In this document: one piece after another, positions 1 to 6,085 of the stretch
Layout of the letters: each line of letters starts with the position of its first letter
How positions within the stretch are numbered: the stretch's first letter is position 1
NCBI GenBank assembly: GCA_030731175.1
Contig: JANQUM010000055.1
Location: 1-10,992 of the forward strand
From: Spirosomataceae bacterium
GTDB lineage: Bacteria > Bacteroidota > Bacteroidia > Cytophagales > Spirosomataceae
Length of the DNA stretch: 10,992 bases
Direction of reading: 5' to 3'
Translations under genes and position numbers: made by a program
The notes under the pieces: model-generated
What the model was told of the DNA's origin: nothing
What the model saw: only the letters and a program-made list of their open reading frames with translations
Databases searched by the model: none

Positions 1-375
1 TTTTCAGAATTTCACTCGAATCCCAACGCAAACCGGAATTTTGACATGATAAAAGTCGGTTTGGATTTACCCCGTGAGAAACTCTACGAAAGAATAAATT
101 TGCGGGTTGATAAAATGCTTGCTGACGGGCTAATTGACGAAGCTAAAAGCGTTGCTCAATATCGTTCGCAAAACGCTTTGAATACCGTTGGGTACAAAGA
201 GGTGTTCGATTTTTTAGACGGTGTCACCGACGAAGAAACCATGGTTGAATTCATCAAGCGGAATACGAGGAGGTACGCTAAACGTCAGCTCACATGGTTT
301 AGAAATCAGGATGATTTTACGTGGTTTTCACCTGAGGATTTCGATGAAATTACAGAATTTATTGATAATCAGTGA
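1..375 (+). CDS. miaA: tRNA dimethylallyltransferase MiaA, C-terminal part (5' end outside window)
   Basis: MiaA transfers the dimethylallyl group of DMAPP to N6 of adenosine 37 in tRNAs that read codons starting with U; it acts in the cytoplasm. The frame is open from base 1, so the ATG at 46 is an internal Met and not the start. About 124 of the roughly 300 residues usual for the family are visible. The signature stretch NALNTVGYKEVFDFLDG and, near the end, RRYAKRQLTWFRNQ are the conserved C-terminal MiaA motifs. The N-terminal P-loop and the DMAPP-binding part lie to the left of the window. The stop TGA at 373-375 overlaps the last codons of the opposing tatD by 7 bp, so the two genes converge with no room for a separate terminator. 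Identification is firm from motif content; only completeness is unknown. Confidence 0.95.
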   Translation, partial: FSEFHSNPNANRNFDMIKVGLDLPREKLYERINLRVDKMLADGLIDEAKSVAQYRSQNALNTVGYKEVFDFLDGVTDEETMVEFIKRNTRRYAKRQLTWFRNQDDFTWFSPEDFDEITEFIDNQ

Positions 376-1151
376 GTTTTAATAAGATTTTGGGCATTCA
401 ATGTAGTTTGCTTTATTATTTCCGTTTTGTCTTTTGCCATTAACAAAGCAACCCTTTCTGCAACTAAATTTAAGTAGGATACTTCGTTTCTTTTTCCTCG
501 ATTCGGAACCGGTGCCAAGTAAGGGGAATCGGTTTCTAACACAATATTTTCGAGTGAAATATAGGGAAGTACGTGATCCATTCCGCCGTTTTTGAACGTT
601 GCGACCCCGCCAATACCGAGTAAAAAGTTAAGGGAAATTACTCGCTTCGCTTCCTCTAAATTTCCCGAAAAACAATGAAATATTCCGCGTAATTCTTTCC
701 AGCCAAAGTCATCTATTAACTCGCAGCAGCGAATAATTGCGTTGCGTTCGTTGTCTTTGCTGTTTCTTGAGTGAATGCAAATAGGTAAATTGTACTTTTT
801 TGCGAATTGCAATTGAGCCGTAAAAGCTGCTTCTTGCTGCTCTACAAAAGTTAGGTCCCAATAAAAATCAAGTCCAATTTCACCAATCATGATAAAAGGA
901 CGTTTTTCGAGCCAATTTTCAACATTTTTCAGTTGTTGTGTAACGTTTTCGTTAACGTAACATGGGTGCAGTCCCATCATGGGTTTGCAAATCGCAAATT
1001 CTTCAGCGGCTTGCAGCATTCCTGCAATAGTCGATTCGTCACAATTTGGTATCCAAATTTCTTTAACTCCAACGTCAATTGACCGTTGAATCATTTCGGG
1101 GCGATCCTGGTCAAATTGCTCGTCGTATACGTGGGCGTGCGTTTCGATCAT
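369..1151 (-). CDS. tatD: TatD-family metal-dependent hydrolase (DNase)
   Basis: A 260-residue protein, the normal length for TatD-type metal-dependent hydrolases, which fold as TIM barrels and act as 3'-5' DNases in the cytoplasm. The expected metal ligands are all present: the N-terminal HAH (His5, His7), Glu91 in GEIGLD, His127 in IHSR, His159 in FHCFSG and Asp208 in ETDSPYLAP. GLHP around residue 62 is also typical. The protein starts with ATG at 1149-1151, and this ATG overlaps the TGA of the upstream folA in an ATGA arrangement, which fixes the start and suggests translational coupling. I see no internal promoter, so it is probably expressed from the folA promoter. The exact cellular substrate (damaged DNA, or another phosphoester) cannot be told from sequence, and paralogues such as YcfH or YjjV share these motifs. 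Confidence 0.93.
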   Translation of the reverse strand: MIETHAHVYDEQFDQDRPEMIQRSIDVGVKEIWIPNCDESTIAGMLQAAEEFAICKPMMGLHPCYVNENVTQQLKNVENWLEKRPFIMIGEIGLDFYWDLTFVEQQEAAFTAQLQFAKKYNLPICIHSRNSKDNERNAIIRCCELIDDFGWKELRGIFHCFSGNLEEAKRVISLNFLLGIGGVATFKNGGMDHVLPYISLENIVLETDSPYLAPVPNRGKRNEVSYLNLVAERVALLMAKDKTEIIKQTTLNAQNLIKTH

Positions 1152-1645
1152 TGTTTGATGTAAGTACTTATGGTGAGCGGGTAGGGTGTTCCTTCGCCAA
1201 TTTCAAAGTTTTTAGTGTCCGTTTCTACAAAATCTTCGGCAGAAAATTCGGGAAAAAAAGTATCAGCGGGAAAGTCGGCGTGAACATGAGTTAGCACCAA
1301 TTTGTCGGCAAATTGTAATGATTGTTCAAATATTTGCTGTCCGCCCAGAATAAAAACTTCTTTCTGGTCTGCACATTTTTCCAAAGCTTCCTCGATGCTA
1401 TTAACGATTTCAAAGTTTTCTTCTACTTCGTAATTTTTTTGTGAAGTAATCACATAGTTTCCTGACGGAGAAGAAATGCGGTGAGGGTCGTCGTAGCTTT
1501 TGCGTCCCATAATCATTTTTTTACCTGCGGTAACTTCAAATAAATTTTCCCAGTCTGCCGGTATTGGCTCAGGCCAAGGTAGTTTTCGCTCGAAACCTAT
1601 TCCGCGGTTATTGTCAAGGGCGGCAATTAATGAAATGATGGGCAT
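1148..1645 (-). CDS. folA: Dihydrofolate reductase
   Basis: Dihydrofolate reductase reduces dihydrofolate to tetrahydrofolate with NADPH and feeds thymidylate, purine and methionine synthesis. The protein has 165 residues, standard for the bacterial chromosomal type. Visible motifs are the opening SLIAALDNNRGIG and LPW (residues 22-24), an acidic residue at Asp31 in PADWENLF that aligns with the catalytic Asp27 of E. coli with a short insertion before it, KKMIMGRKSYD (42-52) for the cofactor site, NYVITSQ (63-69), the ILGGQQIFEQ glycine pair at 101-102, and LTH (118-120). The stretch SYDDPHRISSPSGN replaces the usual segment around the substrate-binding loop. It starts with ATG at 1643-1645 and is first in a folA-tatD pair. 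No thymidylate synthase gene is present in the window. Confidence 0.95.
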   Translation of the reverse strand: MPIISLIAALDNNRGIGFERKLPWPEPIPADWENLFEVTAGKKMIMGRKSYDDPHRISSPSGNYVITSQKNYEVEENFEIVNSIEEALEKCADQKEVFILGGQQIFEQSLQFADKLVLTHVHADFPADTFFPEFSAEDFVETDTKNFEIGEGTPYPLTISTYIKQ

Positions 1646-1868
1646 GCGTTTTAAATTTAAGTACGTATATATAACCTCAAATTCTAAATTCGGTTCAAAC
1701 CACTTATTTCACCGCAATCATGCCGTAAGATTAAAATGCTTTGTTAATCAGGTTAAAAATTAAGGAGAACCGAGTAATTTGCGTTTGTTTTGAATGAAGA
1801 GAGGTAATTATTAAAAGAGATATTAATCTACTCGTTTCAAACCTCACGCTAAAAATAAGGACAAATAT
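1646..1868. other. Divergent intergenic region between folA and the lipoprotein gene
   Basis: This 223-bp AT-rich stretch separates two divergently transcribed genes and must carry both promoters. I looked for the Bacteroidota -7 element TAnnTTTG on both strands and found no exact match. The nearest are TAATTTG on the plus strand around 1776-1782 and TAGAATTTG on the minus strand at 1678-1686, each with the wrong internal spacing. AAGGACAAAT immediately before the ATG at 1869 is a weak ribosome-binding candidate for the lipoprotein gene. No ORF of meaningful length, no tRNA and no convincing hairpin was seen. Confidence 0.6.
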
Positions 1869-3014
1869 ATGAAGCAGCTTACTTACTTTTTCGGTGTATT
1901 TTTGACTTTTACCGTATTATCCTGTTCAAAAAGCGGTAAAAAGGCTTTGTCGGAGGGCGATTATTACACGGCAACCATTCAAGCAATTGATAAGTTGAAC
2001 CGTGACGGTGATAACGAAAAATCTGCGGTAGTACTCGCTCAGGCGTATAAATATGCGTCTGTAGATTTGCAGAAAAGAATAAATGCTGACAAAGAAACTT
2101 CCCTACCTTTCAGATGGGAAAAGGTAATGGATAATTACGGTAAACTGAACACGATGTATCGTAAAATTCAGGATTGTCGGTCTTGCCAGTCGATTGTAAC
2201 TCCAACCTCTTTTTTTTCTGAGGAGGAAAACACAGTAAAATTAGCAGCAGAAGAACGCTACAATTATGGAGTTGTTCAATTGGAAAAACAAACGCTTGCA
2301 TCTGGGCGGCAAGCCTACGAAAATTTTCAGAAATTGACAGAATATGCTCCTGACTACAAAGATTCCCGGCAGAAAATGGAGGAAGCACTATACCTCGGTT
2401 CGATTCATGTGGTGGTGGAACAACCGAAACTTAACGCCCGGCTTAATGACTACAGCTACGAATATTTCCAGAATCAGGTAGATGAATATTTAGCGACGAA
2501 CCGAAGATTAAACAAATTTGTGCGGTTTTATCAGCCAGATGAAGCAGAAAGTATCCAATTAAAACCCGATCATTTGGTAAGGTTAGAATTTGTTGATTTT
2601 GTGGTGGGCCAAACTAGGGTTGATTCTAAGGAGAAGCAAGTTACGAGTAAAGACAGCGTCAAAACCGGAACCGCGAAAATTGACGGCAAAAACGTGGATG
2701 TTTTTGGAACGGTAAATGCACGAATAATCGAAAACAGGAAGCAGGTGCATTCGCAAGGTGTAATGCTATTGCAAATAGTTGATTTTCAGACGAACAAAGT
2801 TTTATTGACGCGTGAATTAGCGGGAGAATTTGACTGGTTTAACGAGTGGCTGACATTTAATGGCGATGAGCGGGCATTGACGAAAGACCAAATCGTACAA
2901 GCCAAAAACCGCGAGGAGCTACCGCCACCGCCTCAACAATTGTTTATCGAGTTCTGCAAACCAATTTACAGTCAATTCACGTCTCAGATTACTCAATTTT
3001 ATCGAAATTATTGA
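1869..3014 (+). CDS. Lipoprotein of unknown function with TPR-like N-terminal region
   Basis: I do not recognise a named family. The 381-residue protein begins with a short signal peptide ending in the lipobox TVLSC, so Cys19 should be lipidated and the protein anchored in the inner or outer membrane. Residues about 27-62 (GDYYTATIQAIDKL, then AVVLAQAYKYA) and about 142-176 (ASGRQAYENFQKLTEYAPDY) have the small/large residue pattern of TPR helices, with 'GVVQLEKQTL' leading into the second. Cys103 and Cys106 (DCRSCQS) form a CxxC pair. From about residue 180 onward the protein changes character to a beta-rich domain with no motif I can place. The end has the segment EELPPPPQQLFIEFCKPIY (about 349-367) before the terminus. 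It lies 52 bp upstream of trkH on the same strand; co-transcription is possible, but a separate promoter candidate lies between them. Role unknown; a periplasmic scaffold or envelope-maintenance lipoprotein is only a guess. Confidence 0.85.
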   Translation: MKQLTYFFGVFLTFTVLSCSKSGKKALSEGDYYTATIQAIDKLNRDGDNEKSAVVLAQAYKYASVDLQKRINADKETSLPFRWEKVMDNYGKLNTMYRKIQDCRSCQSIVTPTSFFSEEENTVKLAAEERYNYGVVQLEKQTLASGRQAYENFQKLTEYAPDYKDSRQKMEEALYLGSIHVVVEQPKLNARLNDYSYEYFQNQVDEYLATNRRLNKFVRFYQPDEAESIQLKPDHLVRLEFVDFVVGQTRVDSKEKQVTSKDSVKTGTAKIDGKNVDVFGTVNARIIENRKQVHSQGVMLLQIVDFQTNKVLLTRELAGEFDWFNEWLTFNGDERALTKDQIVQAKNREELPPPPQQLFIEFCKPIYSQFTSQITQFYRNY

Positions 3015-3039
3015 ATTATAAATTAACGTAAAGAAGCAT

Positions 3040-3047
3040 TACATTTG
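3040..3047 (+). promoter_or_regulatory. Candidate Bacteroidota -7 promoter element for trkH
   Basis: TACATTTG matches the TAnnTTTG consensus exactly and lies 19 bp before the trkH ATG. This would give a very short leader of roughly a dozen bases. The only upstream TTG is at 3011-3013, about 26 bp away and overlapping the lipoprotein stop codon, which is farther than the usual spacing of about 17-23 bp. The -33 half is therefore weak or missing. Confidence 0.35.
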
Positions 3048-3066
3048 TGCAACTTTTACACAATTT

Positions 3067-4869
3067 ATGTTTAGCAAAGACAGGTGGATTGACTTTTTAG
3101 ACAGATTAATCATTCTCAAATCGACTATTCTCCGTCGGATTGAATTTATACTAACGGTCGCCCTTTTTCTGGGCTTTGGTTTGGTTATTTACCAAATCGG
3201 CGTTCCGAAAGAACCGCAAATTAAAAATATCGTAAATGGTATCCTGCGTCAAATACCGCGATTTGTGATGCTCGTTTACCTCGGCAAATGGGTGCTGAGC
3301 GTAATAAATCGCAAGCGTTTTGATCTTTTTTCTCGGGAATTCCTCCCGGATTTAATACTTTTTGGTTGCCTATTTTTGTTTGATCGGTTTAAGCACGTAA
3401 ACTTTTTGCTGGAAGGTGAATGGTTTTTGTATATGCTGATTTGCGTATTTTTCGCCATCAGGGTAATGCGAGCGGGTTCTCAGTTGAAAGTTACGCTCCT
3501 AAACCCGTCCATCTTGTTCATAGTCAGCTTTTTGCTGTTGATTATGATTGGTACAGCATTACTACTTGTGCCGTCTGCAACTAATGGTAATTTAAGTTTT
3601 GTTGACGCACTCTTTACTGCTACGAGTGCTGTTTGTGTTACAGGTTTAGCAACGGTTGACACTGCGTCAAAATTCACCGATTTGGGCAAAGACATTTTAT
3701 TGATAATGATTCAAATTGGCGGTTTGGGTTTGATGACTTTTACCAATTTTTTCTCTGTGCTTTTTCGCGGAGAAATGAGTTTCAGAAATCACTTAATATT
3801 GCAAAATATTATTGAAACAGATAAACCAAATTCACTTTTTGCGACATTGATAAAAATCGTGATTTATACGCTATTGGTTGAAGTTTTGGGTGTTTTATAT
3901 ATTTTCGTTACGATTGATTCAACTCAGTTTAGTTCAGTAGGAGATGAGTGGTTTTTTGCCATTTTTCATTCTATTTCGGCATTTTGCAACGCAGGATTCT
4001 CAACGCTTCCTAATGGACTATTCAACGATGGTTTTCGGTTTAATTACAACTTTCAACTCGCCATTTGCTTTTTGGTTATTTTGGGAGGAATCGGTTTTCC
4101 GGTTGTGAATGATTTATACACAACAGTTAAAAACATACTTTATAATCTCTACCGAACCGTTTTTCTGAAAGAACGCTACAAAGTACAGGCCCGGAATGTA
4201 TCAGTAAATTCTCGTATTGTGCTAACCACAACTTTTGTGCTGCTCGTTGTTGGAACAGTGCTGTACTTCCTAACGGAACATAATAACTTATTGAAAGAAC
4301 ACACCACGTTTTACGGAAAATTGGTGCAGTCGTTTTTTGGATCCGTTACACCCCGTACCGCTGGTTTTAACACCGTGGATATGGGTCAACTAATGCAGGG
4401 TACAATATTGATTTATTTGCTTTTGATGTGGATTGGTGCTTCGCCAAGCTCAACTGGTGGCGGTATCAAAACCACCACGTTTGCCATTGCACTTTCTAAT
4501 ATTGTTGCCCTTTCAAAAGGTAAAAACCGGGTAGATTTATTTAAGCGGGAAATCTCAAATACGTCCATTCATCGGGCGTTCGCAGTGATATTTCTGTCGT
4601 TGTTAATTATCGGGTCGGCGGTTTTGGGAATAACAATCTTTGACCCAAATCACAATCTCACAGAAATTGCTTTTGAGTGTTTCTCAGCTTATAGCACTGT
4701 TGGGTTATCGTTAAATGTCACGCCCACGCTTTCGGCTCCGAGTAAATTAATTCTTGTTTTGACTATGTTTATCGGACGGGTGGGAATGTTTACACTACTT
4801 TTTGGAATATTTAACAAGGTAGAGTGTAAGATGTACCAATATCCGAAAGAGAATATTATTATTACGTAA
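3067..4869 (+). CDS. trkH: TrkH/KtrB-family potassium uptake membrane subunit
   Basis: This is the pore-forming subunit of a Trk/Ktr-type potassium importer in the inner membrane. At 600 residues it is longer than E. coli TrkH (about 480), because roughly 140 residues precede the conserved core. The core carries the four selectivity-filter repeats, each with its glycine: CVTGL (190-194), CNAGF (307-311), TAGFN (431-435) and STVGL (543-547). STGGGIKTTT (462-471) is the conserved loop in the third repeat, and GRVG (570-573) is in the last membrane helix. The C-terminal YPKENIIIT ending is usual for TrkH. The N-terminal extension has several hydrophobic stretches (about 27-45, 65-80, 95-106 and 118-132), so extra membrane helices are likely. 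The cytoplasmic NAD-binding partner TrkA/KtrA is not in the window. The ATG at 3067 has no Shine-Dalgarno, normal for this phylum. TrkH versus KtrB naming is not decided by sequence alone. Confidence 0.93.
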   Translation: MFSKDRWIDFLDRLIILKSTILRRIEFILTVALFLGFGLVIYQIGVPKEPQIKNIVNGILRQIPRFVMLVYLGKWVLSVINRKRFDLFSREFLPDLILFGCLFLFDRFKHVNFLLEGEWFLYMLICVFFAIRVMRAGSQLKVTLLNPSILFIVSFLLLIMIGTALLLVPSATNGNLSFVDALFTATSAVCVTGLATVDTASKFTDLGKDILLIMIQIGGLGLMTFTNFFSVLFRGEMSFRNHLILQNIIETDKPNSLFATLIKIVIYTLLVEVLGVLYIFVTIDSTQFSSVGDEWFFAIFHSISAFCNAGFSTLPNGLFNDGFRFNYNFQLAICFLVILGGIGFPVVNDLYTTVKNILYNLYRTVFLKERYKVQARNVSVNSRIVLTTTFVLLVVGTVLYFLTEHNNLLKEHTTFYGKLVQSFFGSVTPRTAGFNTVDMGQLMQGTILIYLLLMWIGASPSSTGGGIKTTTFAIALSNIVALSKGKNRVDLFKREISNTSIHRAFAVIFLSLLIIGSAVLGITIFDPNHNLTEIAFECFSAYSTVGLSLNVTPTLSAPSKLILVLTMFIGRVGMFTLLFGIFNKVECKMYQYPKENIIIT

Positions 4870-4970
4870 AGTCTGGTTTTAAATAGAAAGTTATGCAGAG
4901 TTTTAGACGAAGGTAAAAGGAGTACTGTAATTGAAGTAATTTCAGCGTATTTGGGTAACAGGTTCTTTCG

Positions 4971-4986
4971 ATGACAGCAGCGTCAT
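4971..4986. repeat. Inverted repeat ATGAC-6-GTCAT
   Basis: The arms ATGAC and GTCAT are perfectly complementary around the six-base loop AGCAGC. The hairpin is short. Downstream on the plus strand there is AATTTTC, and on the minus strand CGAAAG, so it is at best a weak terminator for either convergent gene. It lies about 100 bp past the trkH stop and 30 bp past the recR stop. Confidence 0.35.
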
Positions 4987-5003
4987 ACGCAATTTTCAAT
5001 AAA

Positions 5004-5013
5004 GCATTAATGC
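5004..5013. repeat. Ten-base perfect palindrome GCATTAATGC
   Basis: A perfect self-complementary decamer lies 3 bp beyond the recR stop codon (5017-5019). It has no loop, so it is more like a protein-binding site than a terminator hairpin. With one 10-mer in 147 bp of AT-rich sequence it may be chance. Confidence 0.25.
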
Positions 5014-5016
5014 AAA

Positions 5017-5634
5017 TTACTTATAATCCGTCCTACTCAAAATACTTCTTCCGAGCGTGATTTCATCGGCGTATTCGAGTTCGTTTCCAATCGGAATTCC
5101 TCTGGCGATTGTGCTCATTTTAATTCCAAATTGGGCGAGTTTTTTCTGTAGATAAAACGCCGTAGTATCGCCTTCCATGGTCGGGCTAAGTGCCATAATG
5201 ACTTCCTGAACTGGCGTATCTGATTCTTGGCTTTCGGCGATTCTTTTTACCAAAGAATCGATATTTAAGTTGTTTGGTCCTATGCCCATCAGCGGCGAAA
5301 TTATTCCTCCCAACACGTGGTAAAGCCCGGTAAATTGTCCTGTGTTTTCAATCGCTAACACGTCTCTGGTATCTTGCACTAAGCAAATTAAGGTTTGATT
5401 TCTATTAACAGAGGTGCAGATCCGGCACAAAGTAGCGTCTGAAATATTGTGGCATTTCAGGCAGTAGGTTGTCTGAGTGCGTAAAGCCGTAAGGGCTTCA
5501 GTAAGGGTTTGGGTTGTGTTTACGTCTTTCTTTAAAAGGTGCAACGCCAACCTCAACGCCGTCTTTTTTCCAATTCCCGGTAGTTTGGATATTTCAGAAA
5601 CGGCATCTTCAATAAGTCTGGAAGGGAAGTTCAA
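5017..5634 (-). CDS. recR: Recombination mediator protein RecR
   Basis: RecR works with RecO (and RecF) to load RecA onto single-stranded gaps coated by SSB. The 205-residue length is standard. Domains in order are a helix-hairpin-helix at LPGIGKKTALRLALHLL (18-34), a zinc finger with Cys58-Cys61 and Cys70-Cys73, and a Toprim domain from about 81 with ICLVQDTRDVLAIENTG (Asp88, Asp91 and Glu96 among the acidic positions), then MALSPTMEGDTTAFYL (147-162) and the C-terminal IARGIPIGNELEYAD (176-190). The start is TTG at 5632-5634. No ATG or GTG occurs in frame for at least 25 codons upstream, and the TTG gives the family's usual N-terminus (xNFPSRLIED before the HhH), so a TTG start is most likely. 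It follows clpS by 32 bp on the same strand and is probably co-transcribed with it. Confidence 0.94.
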   Translation of the reverse strand: MNFPSRLIEDAVSEISKLPGIGKKTALRLALHLLKKDVNTTQTLTEALTALRTQTTYCLKCHNISDATLCRICTSVNRNQTLICLVQDTRDVLAIENTGQFTGLYHVLGGIISPLMGIGPNNLNIDSLVKRIAESQESDTPVQEVIMALSPTMEGDTTAFYLQKKLAQFGIKMSTIARGIPIGNELEYADEITLGRSILSRTDYK

Positions 5635-5666
5635 ATCGTATTTTTTTTGGGAAAAGTAAAATCAAT

Positions 5667-5960
5667 TTACCGCAATATTACTTCGGCAGAAATGCCACGG
5701 CGACAGATTTCGTTTCGCATAGATTCAAGTTGCTTGAAGTCACCGTTTTTTACTTGACACTTTCCTTTAAAATGGATAATCATAGTACATTGTTCGGCTT
5801 GATCGGGCTTATGTTCGCAAACTTCAACTAAAGTCTGGATTACGTATTCAAAAGTATTTACTTCGTCGTTAAAAACCACGAGCGAGTACAACTTAATATC
5901 GTTTAACTCTAAATCGTTTTCTTCAATTACATCAATTTCTGGCAACGTCTGCTCTTGCAT
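5667..5960 (-). CDS. clpS: ClpS-type adaptor for the Clp protease (N-degron recognition)
   Basis: ClpS delivers proteins with destabilising N-terminal residues to ClpA (or ClpC) with ClpP. The ORF stays open up to 6104, but I place the start at the ATG at 5958-5960. This gives 97 residues (family about 95-110), with the usual acidic, disordered N-terminus followed by the core, and leaves room for a promoter upstream. From this start, key residues are Asn31-Asp32 in VVFNDEVNTFEYV and His63 in MIIHFKGK, matching Asn34, Asp35 and His66 of E. coli ClpS. Other pocket positions differ: Met40 becomes Phe37, Met62 becomes Thr59 and Thr38 becomes Asn35. The C-terminal part (KQLESMRNEICRRGISAEV) follows the family. 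It is first of a clpS-recR pair; the gene for the ClpA partner is not in the window. Confidence 0.9.
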   Translation of the reverse strand: MQEQTLPEIDVIEENDLELNDIKLYSLVVFNDEVNTFEYVIQTLVEVCEHKPDQAEQCTMIIHFKGKCQVKNGDFKQLESMRNEICRRGISAEVILR

Positions 5961-5986
5961 ACTATTCTCTATGTTTTCAATTGATA

Positions 5987-5994
5987 CAAAATTA
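5987..5994 (-). promoter_or_regulatory. Candidate -7 promoter element for clpS-recR
   Basis: Read on the minus strand this is TAATTTTG, an exact match to the Bacteroidota TAnnTTTG -7 consensus, 26 bp upstream of the chosen clpS ATG. It would give a leader of about 20 bases, which supports the shorter clpS start over the open frame that continues past this element to 6104. No TTG is seen at the expected -33 spacing. Confidence 0.35.
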
Positions 5995-6085
5995 ATCATT
6001 TTTGATGAAGGAAAAATGTTTGTCGGCACGTATTCAAAAAAAAGTGCCATATTTGAAACTTTGAACACACCCAACCGCTTCGAAA

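Larger units (their letters stand above)
4870..5016. other. Convergent spacer between trkH and recR
   Basis: This 147-bp stretch sits between two gene ends. It holds two small inverted repeats, listed separately, but neither has a long GC stem followed by a T-run, so no classical intrinsic terminator can be called. No ORF or RNA gene is visible. Confidence 0.5.

Noticed and set aside
1500..1763. Plus-strand open frame over the start of folA and the intergenic region
   Set aside because: Antisense to the conserved DHFR sequence with no recognisable protein features.
1646..1868. Riboswitch or small RNA in the folA/lipoprotein intergenic region
   Set aside because: No conserved riboswitch core or strong hairpin was found; the stretch is simply AT-rich.
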